Below are positions 44,042-53,769 of a stretch of DNA of 64,000 nucleotides, one piece after another. Both the position numbers and the translations under genes were made by a program. The notes beneath the pieces are model-generated. The model did no database searches, was not told the DNA's origin, and saw nothing but the letters and a program-made list of their open reading frames with translations. The stretch's first letter is position 1. Every line of letters starts with the position of its first letter. The stretch spans positions 1,674,001 through 1,738,000 of the forward strand of contig OY752150.1 of the NCBI GenBank assembly GCA_963573315.1. The letters are read 5' to 3'. The stretch comes from Entomortierella parvispora. Lineage: Eukaryota; Mortierellomycota; Mortierellomycetes; Mortierellales; Mortierellaceae.

Positions 44042-44991
44042 TGTCACGATCGGACAAGACAGGAACAAGAAGGTGAAGGAAAGGTGTGGTTTATTATGAA
44101 TTGCGGACTGAGGAACAAAGCAGGAGGACAGGGGGGTTTATATACTAGAGGGTGATGAAGGCCTGGGCCAGGCCTGGACCAGGCCTGCGTTGAGTCAGAG
44201 ATGACACGGAAGAGTATGATACATATCCGAGCAGGTACTAAGGCGCATGTCCACATCCTGTTTAGCAGAATCTACGGCCCAAACATGGACAATTATCCAT
44301 TTCCATCGGAGCTGTATTTAAGATAATAGCCGAATTTATTGGCGACGGATGAAAATCATCCATCGGTTATCGCCCAATTTCCGCCCTAAAATGCAAACCC
44401 ATTTCGGGTCACGTTATAATATTCCACCACGAAAAAAAGAGTCTTGGATGCAAAAATCGTTGAAGGTCAGCGCCGAATTAACCAGATTTCCGCGCGTCCA
44501 ACATCCGATTTTTGCATCCAAAACTCTTTTTTTCGTGGTGGAATATTATAACGTGACCCGAAATGGGTTTGCATTTTAGGGCGGAAATTGGGCGATAACC
44601 GATGGATGATTTTCATCCGTCGCCAATAAATTCGGCTATTATCTTAAATACAGCTCCGATGGAAATGGATAATTTGTCCATGTTTGGGCCGTAGATTCTG
44701 CGGCTCTAAACAGGATGTGGACATGCGCCTAATCATAAGCCGGACCTACGAGTAGGGTCCGGGATGGCAACATAGATGAAGGAGAATGAGATGGAGGTCC
44801 TGATAGGTGCGGCTGAGAGATACGTACTAAGGGTAGCTATAGCCCTAGATCCAGAACCTGGACGCCAGGGGTACTTGTCGGAGATCAGAGGGCAAGCCAA
44901 TGAGTGCGGATACCGATCCTAGGTTCGCGACCAGAGAGAGGTACAAGAGACGCGTACTTCGTACGATCTGAGTCTGCGACGTTTCGTGACA
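44042..44991 (-). repeat. LTR of family A carrying a MITE
   Basis: TGTCACGATCGG ... GTTTCGTGACA, interrupted at 44239 by a 488-bp MITE. Left flank CGCTT is B-like gag; right flank GGGTG is family-E RT; these are not duplications. It therefore joins two different elements. The LTR has a small internal duplication (GGCCTGGGCCAGGCCTGGACC). Confidence 0.85.
44242..44729. mobile_element. Foldback MITE with TAA target duplication
   Basis: 488 bp. The arms 44242-44459 and 44505-44729 are near-perfect inverted repeats around a 45-bp spacer. The ends are GGCGCATGTCCACATCCTG and its complement. TAA stands at 44239-44241 and 44730-44732; the uninterrupted LTR A copies have a single TAA at that place (GTACTAATCATAAG). 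A 3-bp TAA duplication with GG-starting terminal repeats is typical of PIF/Harbinger (Tourist-type) MITEs. No coding capacity. Confidence 0.88.
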
Positions 44992-46526
44992 GGGTGTCTG
45001 TTTTTGCGGTTCAAGCCTCTGTAGTCCACACATAGCCTTAGGCTGCCATCACGAATAGTACTGGTGCACCATAGGGGGAGGTTGAGGGTTTGATGAATCC
45101 TTTGCTCAAGAGGTCGTCCAGTTGCTTCCGTAGTTCATCCAGTTCGGGTCAGCAGTGGGGTCGGTTTCGATACGCATGGCGTCTCCGCGATCCGGTGGAC
45201 AATGGAGTGTATTTCGGGAGGTAAGGGAGGGGCAGCAGGGGAAGGGGCGTTGTTGTCGTTGTCGTTGAGATCCGAGGTCAGAGGGGTTGTTTTAACAAGA
45301 GCAAGGAAGAGGGTGCTTCCTGTTTGGGCAGCAAGGGAGTGGAAGTGGAGATGGGAGAGGAGTTTACCCTGGGAGCGAAAGGTGACGGAGTTGGCCTTGA
45401 CACCACGACAGCGCCAGAGAACGGAAGTACCATTGTGGGTGAAGTGAAAGTCATTGTTACGCCAGTTGATGAGAGGGTTGATGGACGTGAGCCAAGGTTT
45501 GCCAAGGATGAGGTCGTAGTTGGAGAGGGGATAGATGAGGGCTTCGAGGTGGTCGGAGTAGGAGTCGCGGTCGATGGAGAAGGAGGTAGTGGTGGAAGAG
45601 AGGGAGGAGGAGCCGTTGGGTAGGACGATGGGGATGGCGGGGCCTTTTGTGCGAGTGAGGGCAAAATGATGACGCAATCACATTTCCTTCTGCCCCGCAA
45701 TCGATGAGGATGCGAGCAGGGTTACCAGCAACATTACCGAGGAACGACAAGAGGGTGCGCGAGGCCTACTTGAGGGTGAACTCGTGCAGGCGCACGGACT
45801 TTTGGCGGAGGCGTCTGGCCCGTCGCTTGGACCGGATGCGATCTAAAGCAGCAAGAGAGGGGAATGGGTCCAGGTCCATGCCCTCAGATGAGTTTAGATC
45901 AGTCGGGGGGACCGTTGATCGTGGTGCCTCATCGTCAGGGGGTACCGAGGTGGGGTGAGTGGGTTGGTCATGGCAGTGTCGTTGTTGTTCGAGGTGTTCA
46001 TTGTGGGGGGAGGGAGTGTATTCTGAAGCGGGGTCTTTATTCTTTTTTGGGAGACTTAGCTTGGGGGAAGGGACACTCCCTTTGTCCAGAGGAGAAAGGG
46101 AGGGGGCTTCGACGATCAGGTCCTGGACGTTTACTGATCGCCGGGGGCTTTTCCCGACTCGGGGGAGTCGCCCACGTTTACTTGATTGATCCGTCGTCGT
46201 CCTTGGTGGTTGTTGTTACCGTATTTAGGGCAGTCCCGCCCAAAGTGACCAGGTTGACGGCAACGCAAACATCCTCCAGTGCTCATGAGGTGGTCACGCT
46301 CGTCGGGGGTCAGGGGCGCCGGGTAAGCATGGTTTGTTGCCGTTGTTGTATCGGAAAGTGTGGTTGGCATTGCGGTTGATACGGTGGAGGTTGTTGACTT
46401 TGTTGGTGAGGTTATTGATGGCCACGTGGATAGTATCCAGATCCATAGGAGAGGGTTCGTTTTTGGGATGGCATGGATCAGGGTAGCTTGGGAGATAGCA
46501 GTATCCAGGGAATCTGGCTGGCGCAA
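44992..46526 (-). pseudogene. Family E copy 2: Gag end, protease, start of RT
   Basis: Right to left: gag helix (MDLDTIHVAINNLTNKVNNL), CCHC knuckle (GGCLRCRQPGHFGRDCP), protease (ARILIDCGAEGNVIASSF), and RT start (CVDYRGLN near 45030). The protease active site reads Asp-Cys-Gly in place of Asp-Ser/Thr-Gly. Several frameshifts separate the parts. It is bounded by LTR C at 46527 and LTR A at 44991, neither with a matching duplication. Confidence 0.7.
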
Positions 46527-46868
46527 TGTCGAGAATCACGACTAGGCAGGTCAAAGGGGGAATGATCTTTCCAAGGGCAAGGTAAGGCGGGGTGGGGTGA
46601 AGGAGGATCAAGGCGGGGAGAGGGTTCAAGGTGTTTTAGGGAATGTATTCAAGTTACTAGGTAAAGAACTAAACTATCTAAAAGGGACTGACTATTTATA
46701 TTACAAGAAGGAAGGAGCATGCGTCAAACGAGCATGCTTGTGTGCCTGGGGGTTTGCCACCATGTATTGTGGTGGCAAAGAGGCAACAAACAAACAAGAT
46801 CAAATGAGAGCGACTGTGTACGACCGCTGGCGGGGTGGATCATGTGATACGAGGCTGTGTGTGCGACA
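46527..46868 (-). repeat. 3' LTR of element C
   Basis: 342 bp in reverse orientation, TGTCGAGAATCACG ... GTGTGTGCGACA. On the minus strand a polypurine tract (AGAAGGGAGGAT) runs into it, which marks it as the 3' LTR of the integrase fragment to its right. Confidence 0.85.
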
Positions 46869-48454
46869 ATCCTCCCTTCTAGGGCTGAGCTCCGCGAAGC
46901 AAAGGGCCTGGCTTCTTAGGATGGGCTTCATGGAACCGGGATACTAGTTCGGGGGCGTTCTTGACGTTTTTGGCTGGTTCCCAAGAGCGTGCTGAGATGG
47001 GGTAGTTTTTCCAGTGGACTAAGTAGTGAAGTTTGCCTTTGTATAACTTAGAGTCGATGATGGACTCGACAACAAACTCTTCTTCACCGTTGACAATAAC
47101 AGGAGGGAGGGGCATTGGAGTTCGACCCGGAATTGGATCTGCTCGATGTCGCTCCAACAGTTCCACATGGAAGACCGGGTGCACCTTCATGGTCTTCGGC
47201 AGATCAAGGCGGTAGGATCGCGGACCAACCTTTTCAACAATAGGGTATGGGCCAACCCGTTTATAGTCGAGCTTCTGGGCAGGGCGAGATGTGCGCAGGT
47301 TGCGAGCATTGAGCCAGACCTTTTCTCCTATCTGAAAGTCTGGCTGTGGTATGACCTTGGTATCAAAGTATCGAGCGTGCCGTTCTAGTGCTTTCTTTAT
47401 GTTCTCCTTCATCTCTGCATAGAGATCTTGGAGGGCCTTGACTCGATCCGCAAGAGGAGCATGATTCTTAGAGACTCGGGGAACGGTGACAGTGAACTTG
47501 GGGTGGTAGCCAAGGTTAGCAAAGAACGGAGTGACCTTGGTTGATGAGTGGACAGTGTTGTTATAAGCAAACTCTGCCACAGGGAGGAGGGAGCTCCAGT
47601 TCGTCTGCTGGTAGTTGATATAGCAGCGCAGATACTGTTCCAGCACAGAATTGACTCTCTCAGTTTGTCCGTCGGTACGCTGATGGAAAGCGGTAGAAAG
47701 ATTCTGTTCAATATGGAGTGCCTTGAAGACAGACTGGGTGAACTGGGAGGTGAACGTTGTGCCACGGTGTGGTGTAGTGGATGGAGATCGTAGATCCGGC
47801 AAATTGGTACACGTCCCTTAATGTAGCATAGCCCCTCCGATACCCCAGAAGTAGCACAGCCCGTCACAACATCTCGTTCCCTCGAAATTAATTTAGACCC
47901 TTAAAAGATTTAGCTAATACATAATCGTGTTCAGAGCAGTAATTGCTCTGGGTCGTTTCTTTCTTTCCCCTCCGTATCCTGTACCTTGCTTTGATCACCA
48001 GAACACCTCCCTTCTGCACGTATCTCTCACACAGTTACCCTTGGTGTTGCTGCAATATTCAACCCCATCAGCCTTTGGACGCCGTTGCAATATACGAATC
48101 CCTGGGCCTTGACTGTTCCCTGGATATCTCCAGACCCCGTTCTACCGATCAAGGTTGCATCCCTGCAAGCTTGAACTTCCACCCGACTGAGATCTTTACT
48201 GATACTTGGTCCACACCGTTTGACAGTGAGATCCCGCACCGTCCATCCTCCCCCCTCGCAAGCAATCCTCTTTCCCTTGACTTCCTTGTGAACGCCCTTC
48301 TCCCTTTGAGCTACATCAGATCCCCAACCTTATGTCGCGACACCACAACGGTCCGATGTGACATCATCCGGGAGGCCGTGTGCTGAGAAAACACGCTCAA
48401 GGAAAAGTTGAACCGTCCTTTCTGCATCCACATTGTCAGTTGTGGGAGCGAAAT
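46869..48454 (-). pseudogene. Element C Pol, 3' half (integrase and chromodomain)
   Basis: Reading leftwards from 48454: ATTTC, then APTTDNVDAERTVQLFLERV and GLPDDVTSDRG (second catalytic Asp), LTR G inserted at 48351/47764, then GTTFTSQFTQS, STAFHQRTDGQTERVN with the catalytic Glu, GPYPIVEKVGPRSYRL and a chromodomain (HYLVHWKNYPISARSWEPA). The stop is at about 46879. It is the exact continuation of the integrase cut at 35717, but lies 10.7 kb away and inverted. Confidence 0.85.
47768..48347. repeat. LTR-like insertion of family G (580 bp)
   Basis: Ends TGTGGTGTAGTGGAT ... GACACCACA, with inverted TGTGGTG/CACCACA termini. Flanked by the 4-bp duplication ACGG (47764-47767, 48348-48351), which interrupts the integrase codons for Asp-Arg-Gly. 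Shares about 130 bp (near 47990-48125) with the insertion at 55227. I call it a solo LTR or a short non-autonomous element. Confidence 0.7.
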
Positions 48455-48691
48455 TGTAATAGGCACAGAGGGGAATGCAAGGGAGAGACCGGGAGAGGGG
48501 ACAGGGATAAGGACCAGGGACAGGGACAGGGGAAGAGGTAGAGTTGGGAGAACGAATGATGTTTATTATGTAGGGGGGATGGGGGTATATATATACGTCT
48601 GTGTGGCTGTGTGGCTGTGGTGGCTATGATGGTATTGTTTGGAGTGTAGTTTTGGAGTGTAGTTTTGGAGCGTAGCTAATCTTCTGTTGCA
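48455..48691 (-). repeat. LTR of family D at the second break of element C
   Basis: 237 bp, TGTAATAGG ... CTGTTGCA, the reverse orientation of the copy at 35718. Left flank GAAAT is the complement of ATTTC at the other break; right flank AGAAA starts an unrelated open frame. Confidence 0.88.
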
Positions 48692-48909
48692 AGAAAGTCG
48701 ATGAAATGAAAAAGAATGGCGTCTGGCCTCAGGCATTTCCCAAGGCTGCTACTTCGGTTGCTGCAGTTTCGACTAAAGCCAAGAAGACTACAGCCAAAAG
48801 AGATATTATCCCTGTCGCTGCTTCTATCAAGGCGAACCTTGCAACTGAAGACAATGACGACGAACATGGAATTTATAGCCCTGAATCTACTTACGATCTA
48901 GACTACTAG
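48692..48909 (+). CDS. C-terminal fragment of a possible host gene
   Basis: The frame is already open at the LTR boundary (KKVDEMKKNGVWPQAF) and runs 72 codons through a Lys/Ala-rich middle (KAKKTTAKRDIIPVAAS) to an acidic end (YSPESTYDLDY). There is no transposon signature. It looks like the last exon of a gene whose 5' part was removed at the family-D LTR junction. The function is unknown, and it could also be chance. Confidence 0.35.
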
Positions 48910-49044
48910 TTGGCTTCAAATGATTGGATTACGGTTTTATTAAGACGTTAATACAGGATCTCTGGATAAATGACATTGACTGTTTGGCCGGGGGTGAGAA
49001 GCGGATCACAAGCAGACGTGCTTTTTTTGTTATCTGTGCATGAA

Positions 49045-49495
49045 TGTCACGAAACGTCGCAGACTCAGATCGCACGAAGTACGCGTCTCTTGTACTTCTG
49101 GTCTAGGATCGCGAACCTAGGATCGGTATCCGCACTCATTGGCTTGTCCTCTGATCTCCGACAAGTACCCCTGGCGTCCAGGTTCTGGACCTAGGGCTAT
49201 AGCTACCCTTAGTACGTATCTCTCAGCCGCACCTATCAGGATCTCCATCTCATTCTCCTTCATCTATGTTGCCATCCCGGACCCTACTCATAGGTCCGGC
49301 TTATGATTAGTACCTGCTCGGATATGTATCCTACTCTTCCGTGTCATCTCTGACTCAACGCAGGCCTGGTCCAGGCCTTCATCACTCTCTAGTATATAAA
49401 CCCCCCTGTCCTCTTGCTTTGTTCCTCAGTCTGCAATTCACAATAAACCACACCTTTCCTTCACCTTCTTGTTCCTGTCTTGTCCGATCGTGACA
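49045..49495 (+). repeat. Solo LTR of family A
   Basis: TGTCACGAAACG ... CGATCGTGACA, 451 bp, with perfect duplication ATGAA at 49040-49044 and 49496-49500. Confidence 0.9.
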
Positions 49496-49554
49496 ATGAA
49501 GTTCAAAACAGGGTAAGAGGCAGCTCAGATGAGCGTGCGAATGGGAAGGAATGA

Positions 49555-49745
49555 GAACGGGGATGGAAGATGGGAGGGCAGATGAAGGCAGATGAAGGAT
49601 GAGAGGCAGATGAGGGATGCAGAGGCAGATGTAGATGGAAAGACAGACCAAGATGCGATGGCAGATGAAGGACGGAGAGGCAGATGAGAAAGGTTGACGA
49701 AGATGAGAAGGCAGATGATGGGAAGACAGATGATGATGGAACCGG
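49555..49745. repeat. Imperfect GGCAGATGA-type tandem repeat
   Basis: Purine-rich sequence with GGCAGATGAAG or close variants (GGCAGATGAGG, GGCAGATGTAG, GACAGATGATG) repeated about ten times at irregular 11-25 bp steps. It lies downstream of the Q-rich gene. No gene. Confidence 0.6.
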
Positions 49746-49847
49746 AATGGTGACGCGGCATCCTTTTTTTTTTTGGCATTTGCATTTGCATTTGCATGGG
49801 CAGAAGATGGTAGGATGAGAGTTGTGAATTTTTTATTCTGCACTGGA

Positions 49848-51131
49848 TTACATAACTTGAGTTGTAAACATCATCGGTGACGATGATGATGAAGGTGCGA
49901 AGTACTCAGAGATCGGCGAAGACGACTTTGAGTGATAAACCTCATGCAACGCCGTCAATGAGTGGCGATGAGCAATCAACGATCTGTCGTCGTCTTCCTG
50001 TCCTTCGTCAACGCTTGAGTCCCAATCTTGCTCATACTCTTCATCTCCTTGTGTACTACGGGTTGATGTACCAACATTTGGGCTAAAAGGAGAATGATCA
50101 TTCTGCATCCAATCCTGTTCCTGATCATCTTCAAATTGTTGTTGCAGATGCTGCTGAAGCTGAAGCTCTTCATGTTGCGATCGCTGTAACTTTTCTTGCT
50201 GATGACGCTTTAGTTTTTGTTGATGCTGCAGTTGAGTAGATTGCTGTTTCTGTTGTTCAAGTTGTTGCATCCTCTGCAGGTTCAACATCTGATGTTGTTG
50301 GTCCAGCTGCTGTTGCTGCATTTCAAGTTGTTGTTGAAGCTTCTCTAAAAGCTTTCGCTGCACTGTCCTCTCCAGATGCGGACATCTGAGTCCGAAGAGA
50401 GGAGAGAATATCAATTTAAGCAAGGATATTAAATAATATATTCATTTTCAATTACCTTTGCAAATTCACAGCCTGTGAACCCATTACAGGTTCTGCAGTA
50501 CCCTTGTTCGATTCACTTTGTTGGGGCAACCGCTGGTATTGTTGCTGTGGAAGAGGACAACTGGTATGCAAAGAGAAAAAAAGAAATGTCAGATTGGGGC
50601 TTACGATATCAGTATATTTTTTTCATTCTTTTTTTCCAAATTTCATCGATTTTCTAATACCTTTCTAAATTCACAGCCTGTGATCCCATTACAGACTCTG
50701 CAGTGGCCACGTTCGATTGATTTTGTTGGGGCAACTGCTGGTATTGTTGCCGTGAAAGGGAACGACTGGTATGCAAAGAGAAAAAAAAAGAAATGTCAGA
50801 TTGATAGGGCTTACGATATCAGTATATTTTTTTCATTTTTTTTTTTCCAAATTTCATCCATTTTATAATACCTTTGTAAATCTTGGTGGATTGGAGGTGT
50901 GCCTTTTGCAATCGAATGTTGTGGCTGCAGCCCTTGTGGAGGCAAGTGTAACGGCTTCTTAGGGTGCTCAGGCATATTTTCTGAATCCAAATAATCAAAA
51001 AAGACCTTCAACATATCTGGTTTGTGATTCTGTTGAATATCACTGGACCGAGTTCGTCGATTGTAAGGTTTTGATGACTTCAATAGCTGTGGAAGTACCA
51101 CTTCTACAGTGGTTCGAGGAATATAAGGCAT
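49848..51131 (-). CDS. Gln-rich coiled-coil protein with a duplicated exon
   Basis: Four exons join in phase: 51131-50872, 50765-50661, 50560-50456 and 50385-49848, giving 335 residues. The N-terminus is MPYIPRTTVEVVLPQLLKSS. Exons 2 and 3 are both 105 bp and encode similar Gln-rich peptides (RQQYQQLPQQNQSN; PQQQYQRLPQQSESN) ending VMGSQAVNL. Exon 4 is a long Gln-rich, heptad-like stretch (QQQLDQQHQMLNLQRMQQLE), followed by an acidic segment and a Ser-rich tail. Such proteins are often transcriptional co-regulators or scaffolds, but I recognise no domain. An in-frame upstream ATG at 51197 exists. A decayed Ty3 element begins about 270 bp upstream of the start. Confidence 0.65.
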
Positions 51132-51401
51132 CGTGCGGATGTAATGGGAATGGATTGGACATGGTGCGAAATGAGAAAAAAAAAAGGCAGAAAACAATTA
51201 TGTCGCGTAGACGTGAAAAAAAAAAGAAAATTTTTCGCGTGACGTGCAAGCGGTTTCATCCCCAAAAGAGAGACTTCGATGAGAGACCTCAAAAGAAAGA
51301 CCTGTCCGTCTCAGAAGACAAACCTGGCTGGCCAATCCAAAAAACATTGCTTTTCAGCCAATCAGTGTCGAGAGAGAGGACCATTCTTCTTTCTTTCAGA
51401 G

Positions 51402-52731
51402 AGATGAATCAATTGACTCTCGCTGCTAGGCGAGACTTAGAGGGGGTGATCCTGAAAACCCGTCTCTGCCTAGACCCACGAAACCTGAATACATACTTGC
51501 TTAATTGTGACAAATTTCCGTTGCCACTAATAGCAAGCATCCTTGAGCGCACTGCTGGCTACAAATATTTTTCAACAATTGATTTGCGCCAGGCATATCA
51601 CAGACTCCCACTGACGGCACGAAGCCAACCTCTGACTGCCTTCACTTATGAAGGAAAGCAATACATGTTTCGCAGAGCTCCTTTCGGGCTCAAACCCATG
51701 ACCAGCATCTTTCAACGAGGAATGATGGAGATCCTTGGTGATCTCGACTGGGTTGCAATCTATGTCGATGACATTGTGATCTTTTCCAAGACCAAAGAAG
51801 AACACCTCCTTCATGTCCAGGAAGTTATGAGAAGGCTGACTGAAAACAAACTGATTGTCAACGCTGACAAATGTCACTTCCTCTGCACAGAGATTGTTCT
51901 GCTGGGATTTATCATCAACAAGGATGGACGCAGAATTAACCCTGAGAAGGTCGCCAATGTTCACTCGTGGACGGAACCGACCACAGGCAAAATGGTGCAG
52001 CGGTATTTAGGAATGTTTAACTACTTCCGCGAGTACATGCCGTTACACAGCACTCTGACTGCACCGCTGGATAAATTGAGACGCCAGAAAGGAACATTCA
52101 TCTTGGACTCACTGCAACGACAATGCTTTGAAGGCTTGAAGTACCTTGTCCAACGAGCTCCTCTGTTGAGATTTGCTGACTTCAGCAAGCCTTTCTATGT
52201 AGCTACTAATGCTTCAAATGTCGGTATCGGCGCTGTCCTCTATCAATTGCCCTTAGGACCAGGGAATGAGACAAAAGTCTACTACATCTCATTCATGGCC
52301 AGATCCTTGAAAAAGCATGAACTGAATTACCCTGCCTACAAAAAGGAACTGTTGGCTATTGCCTATGCTCTCAACCAGTTCCAGGGCTATCTGATTGGCC
52401 GGTCTTTCACGTTATTCACTGACCACAAGCCACTGACTTACATGCATACGTTATTCACTGACCACAAGCCACTGACTTACATGCATACCCAAGCTGACTT
52501 GCCTACGACGATCGCATTATGGAGAGAAACAATCCTGCGATTCGACTTTCAGTGTGTATATCGCCCTGGCATCTTGAACATCATTCCTGACGCTGTTTCT
52601 CGTGCTTTCCCGCCCGCTCTTTGGGAAGATGCCAAAGAAGAGACTGCAACCTTTGATCGATCCATAGCGAAGCGCATCAAATTGCACAATGCCGCTGTCT
52701 CAACTCGATCCTCCAAGAACAAAGATACAGC
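51402..52731 (+). pseudogene. B-like Ty3 element, RT/RNase H part (left piece)
   Basis: From about 51402 the frame reads NQLTLAARRDLEGVILKTRL, CLDPRNLNTYLLN, FSTIDLRQAYHRLPLTARS, the RT catalytic AIYVDDIVIFSK, and RNase H with FTLFTDHKPLTYMHT occurring twice because 39 bp are duplicated in tandem (about 52408-52485). Gag and protease are missing on the left. On the right it ends at ACAGC (52727-52731), where element F begins; the integrase half resumes at 60893. The frame is open throughout this piece. Confidence 0.82.
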
Positions 52732-52915
52732 TGAAATATTTTGACTTACTGAAAGGTAACGGGACGAAGAAGAAGGAGCAAACCAGCCCCACTCTGGTTC
52801 TCTCTTTTAAGGGAGAGGTTTACCAGAGTGAGGTGGCTTGTACCGTGTAGTTTATTAAAGGGTACTAGGACCCCCCAGCAAGTCTTAACTAGGATATTCT
52901 CCCAAATATACCACA
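52732..52915 (-). repeat. 3' LTR of element F
   Basis: 184 bp, essentially identical to the copy at 60709-60892, which implies recent insertion. Confidence 0.85.
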
Positions 52916-53009
52916 ACTCCCTCCCATGGGGGAGGTTGAAAACCGGGGGAACTGAGGTATGTTTGGGGCTTCTCTCAACTAAGGTGCATGTGCGTAGTTC
53001 GACCGTGAT

Positions 53010-53348
53010 TGTCGAGAATCACGACTAGGCAGGTCAAAGGGGGATTGATCTTTCCAAGGGCAAGGTAAGGCGGGGTGGGGTGAAGGAGGATCAAGGCGGG
53101 GAGAGGGTTCAAGGTGTTTTAGGGAATGTATTCAAGTTACTAGGTAAAGAACTAAACTATCTAAAAGGGACTGACTATTTATATTACAAGGAAGGAGCAT
53201 GCGTCAAACGAGCATGCTTGTGTGCCTGGGGGTTTGCCACCATGTATTGTGGTGGCAAAGAGGCAACAAACAAACAAGATCAAATGAGAGCGACTGTGTA
53301 CGACCGCTGGCGGGGTGGATCATGTGATACGAGGCTGTGTGTGCGACA
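53010..53348 (-). repeat. Solo LTR of family C in element F
   Basis: 339 bp (a 3-bp deletion relative to the 342-bp copies), TGTCGAGAATCACG ... GTGTGCGACA, with perfect duplication GTGAT at 53005-53009 and 53349-53353. It lies in the untranslated 3' part of element F; positions 53354-53769 also hold no gene. Confidence 0.9.
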
Positions 53349-53769
53349 GTGATTATAAAAAAAAATAAAACATATAAATAAGAAAAACAAACTAAAAAAT
53401 ATAATCATGGTCAAGGTCTAGAGACCTTACATGAATAAGGTGATCACTACCAGGTAAAAATCAAAAAACCCTGGCTGAAGACAAAACCCAGTGGGAAAAG
53501 GTCCTCATCGTTGATCAGAGGGTTAAACGTAAACAATCCCTCTCATTCACACTTTTGAAAATGAGGTCTTCACTCATGTCTGTATTCATCATACGCGTGC
53601 ATCCTTTCTCATTGCACTCAACACGACTAAAGATACATCCATAGCATCTGCTTGGTATGGTCAGTTGTTCATGATCTGAGCTGTGTTAGGTTCCGGCCGG
53701 AATTTGCAGTGGCATTTTCTATGCTCAAGCTGCTGCTCATGGTGATCATTGATCATAGGCTATCCTAGA

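Noticed and set aside
46597-46947. Repeated 90-115 codon frame beginning MKEDQGGERVQG at several places
   Set aside because: It is the reverse strand of LTR C, present in every copy; conserved only because the LTR is.
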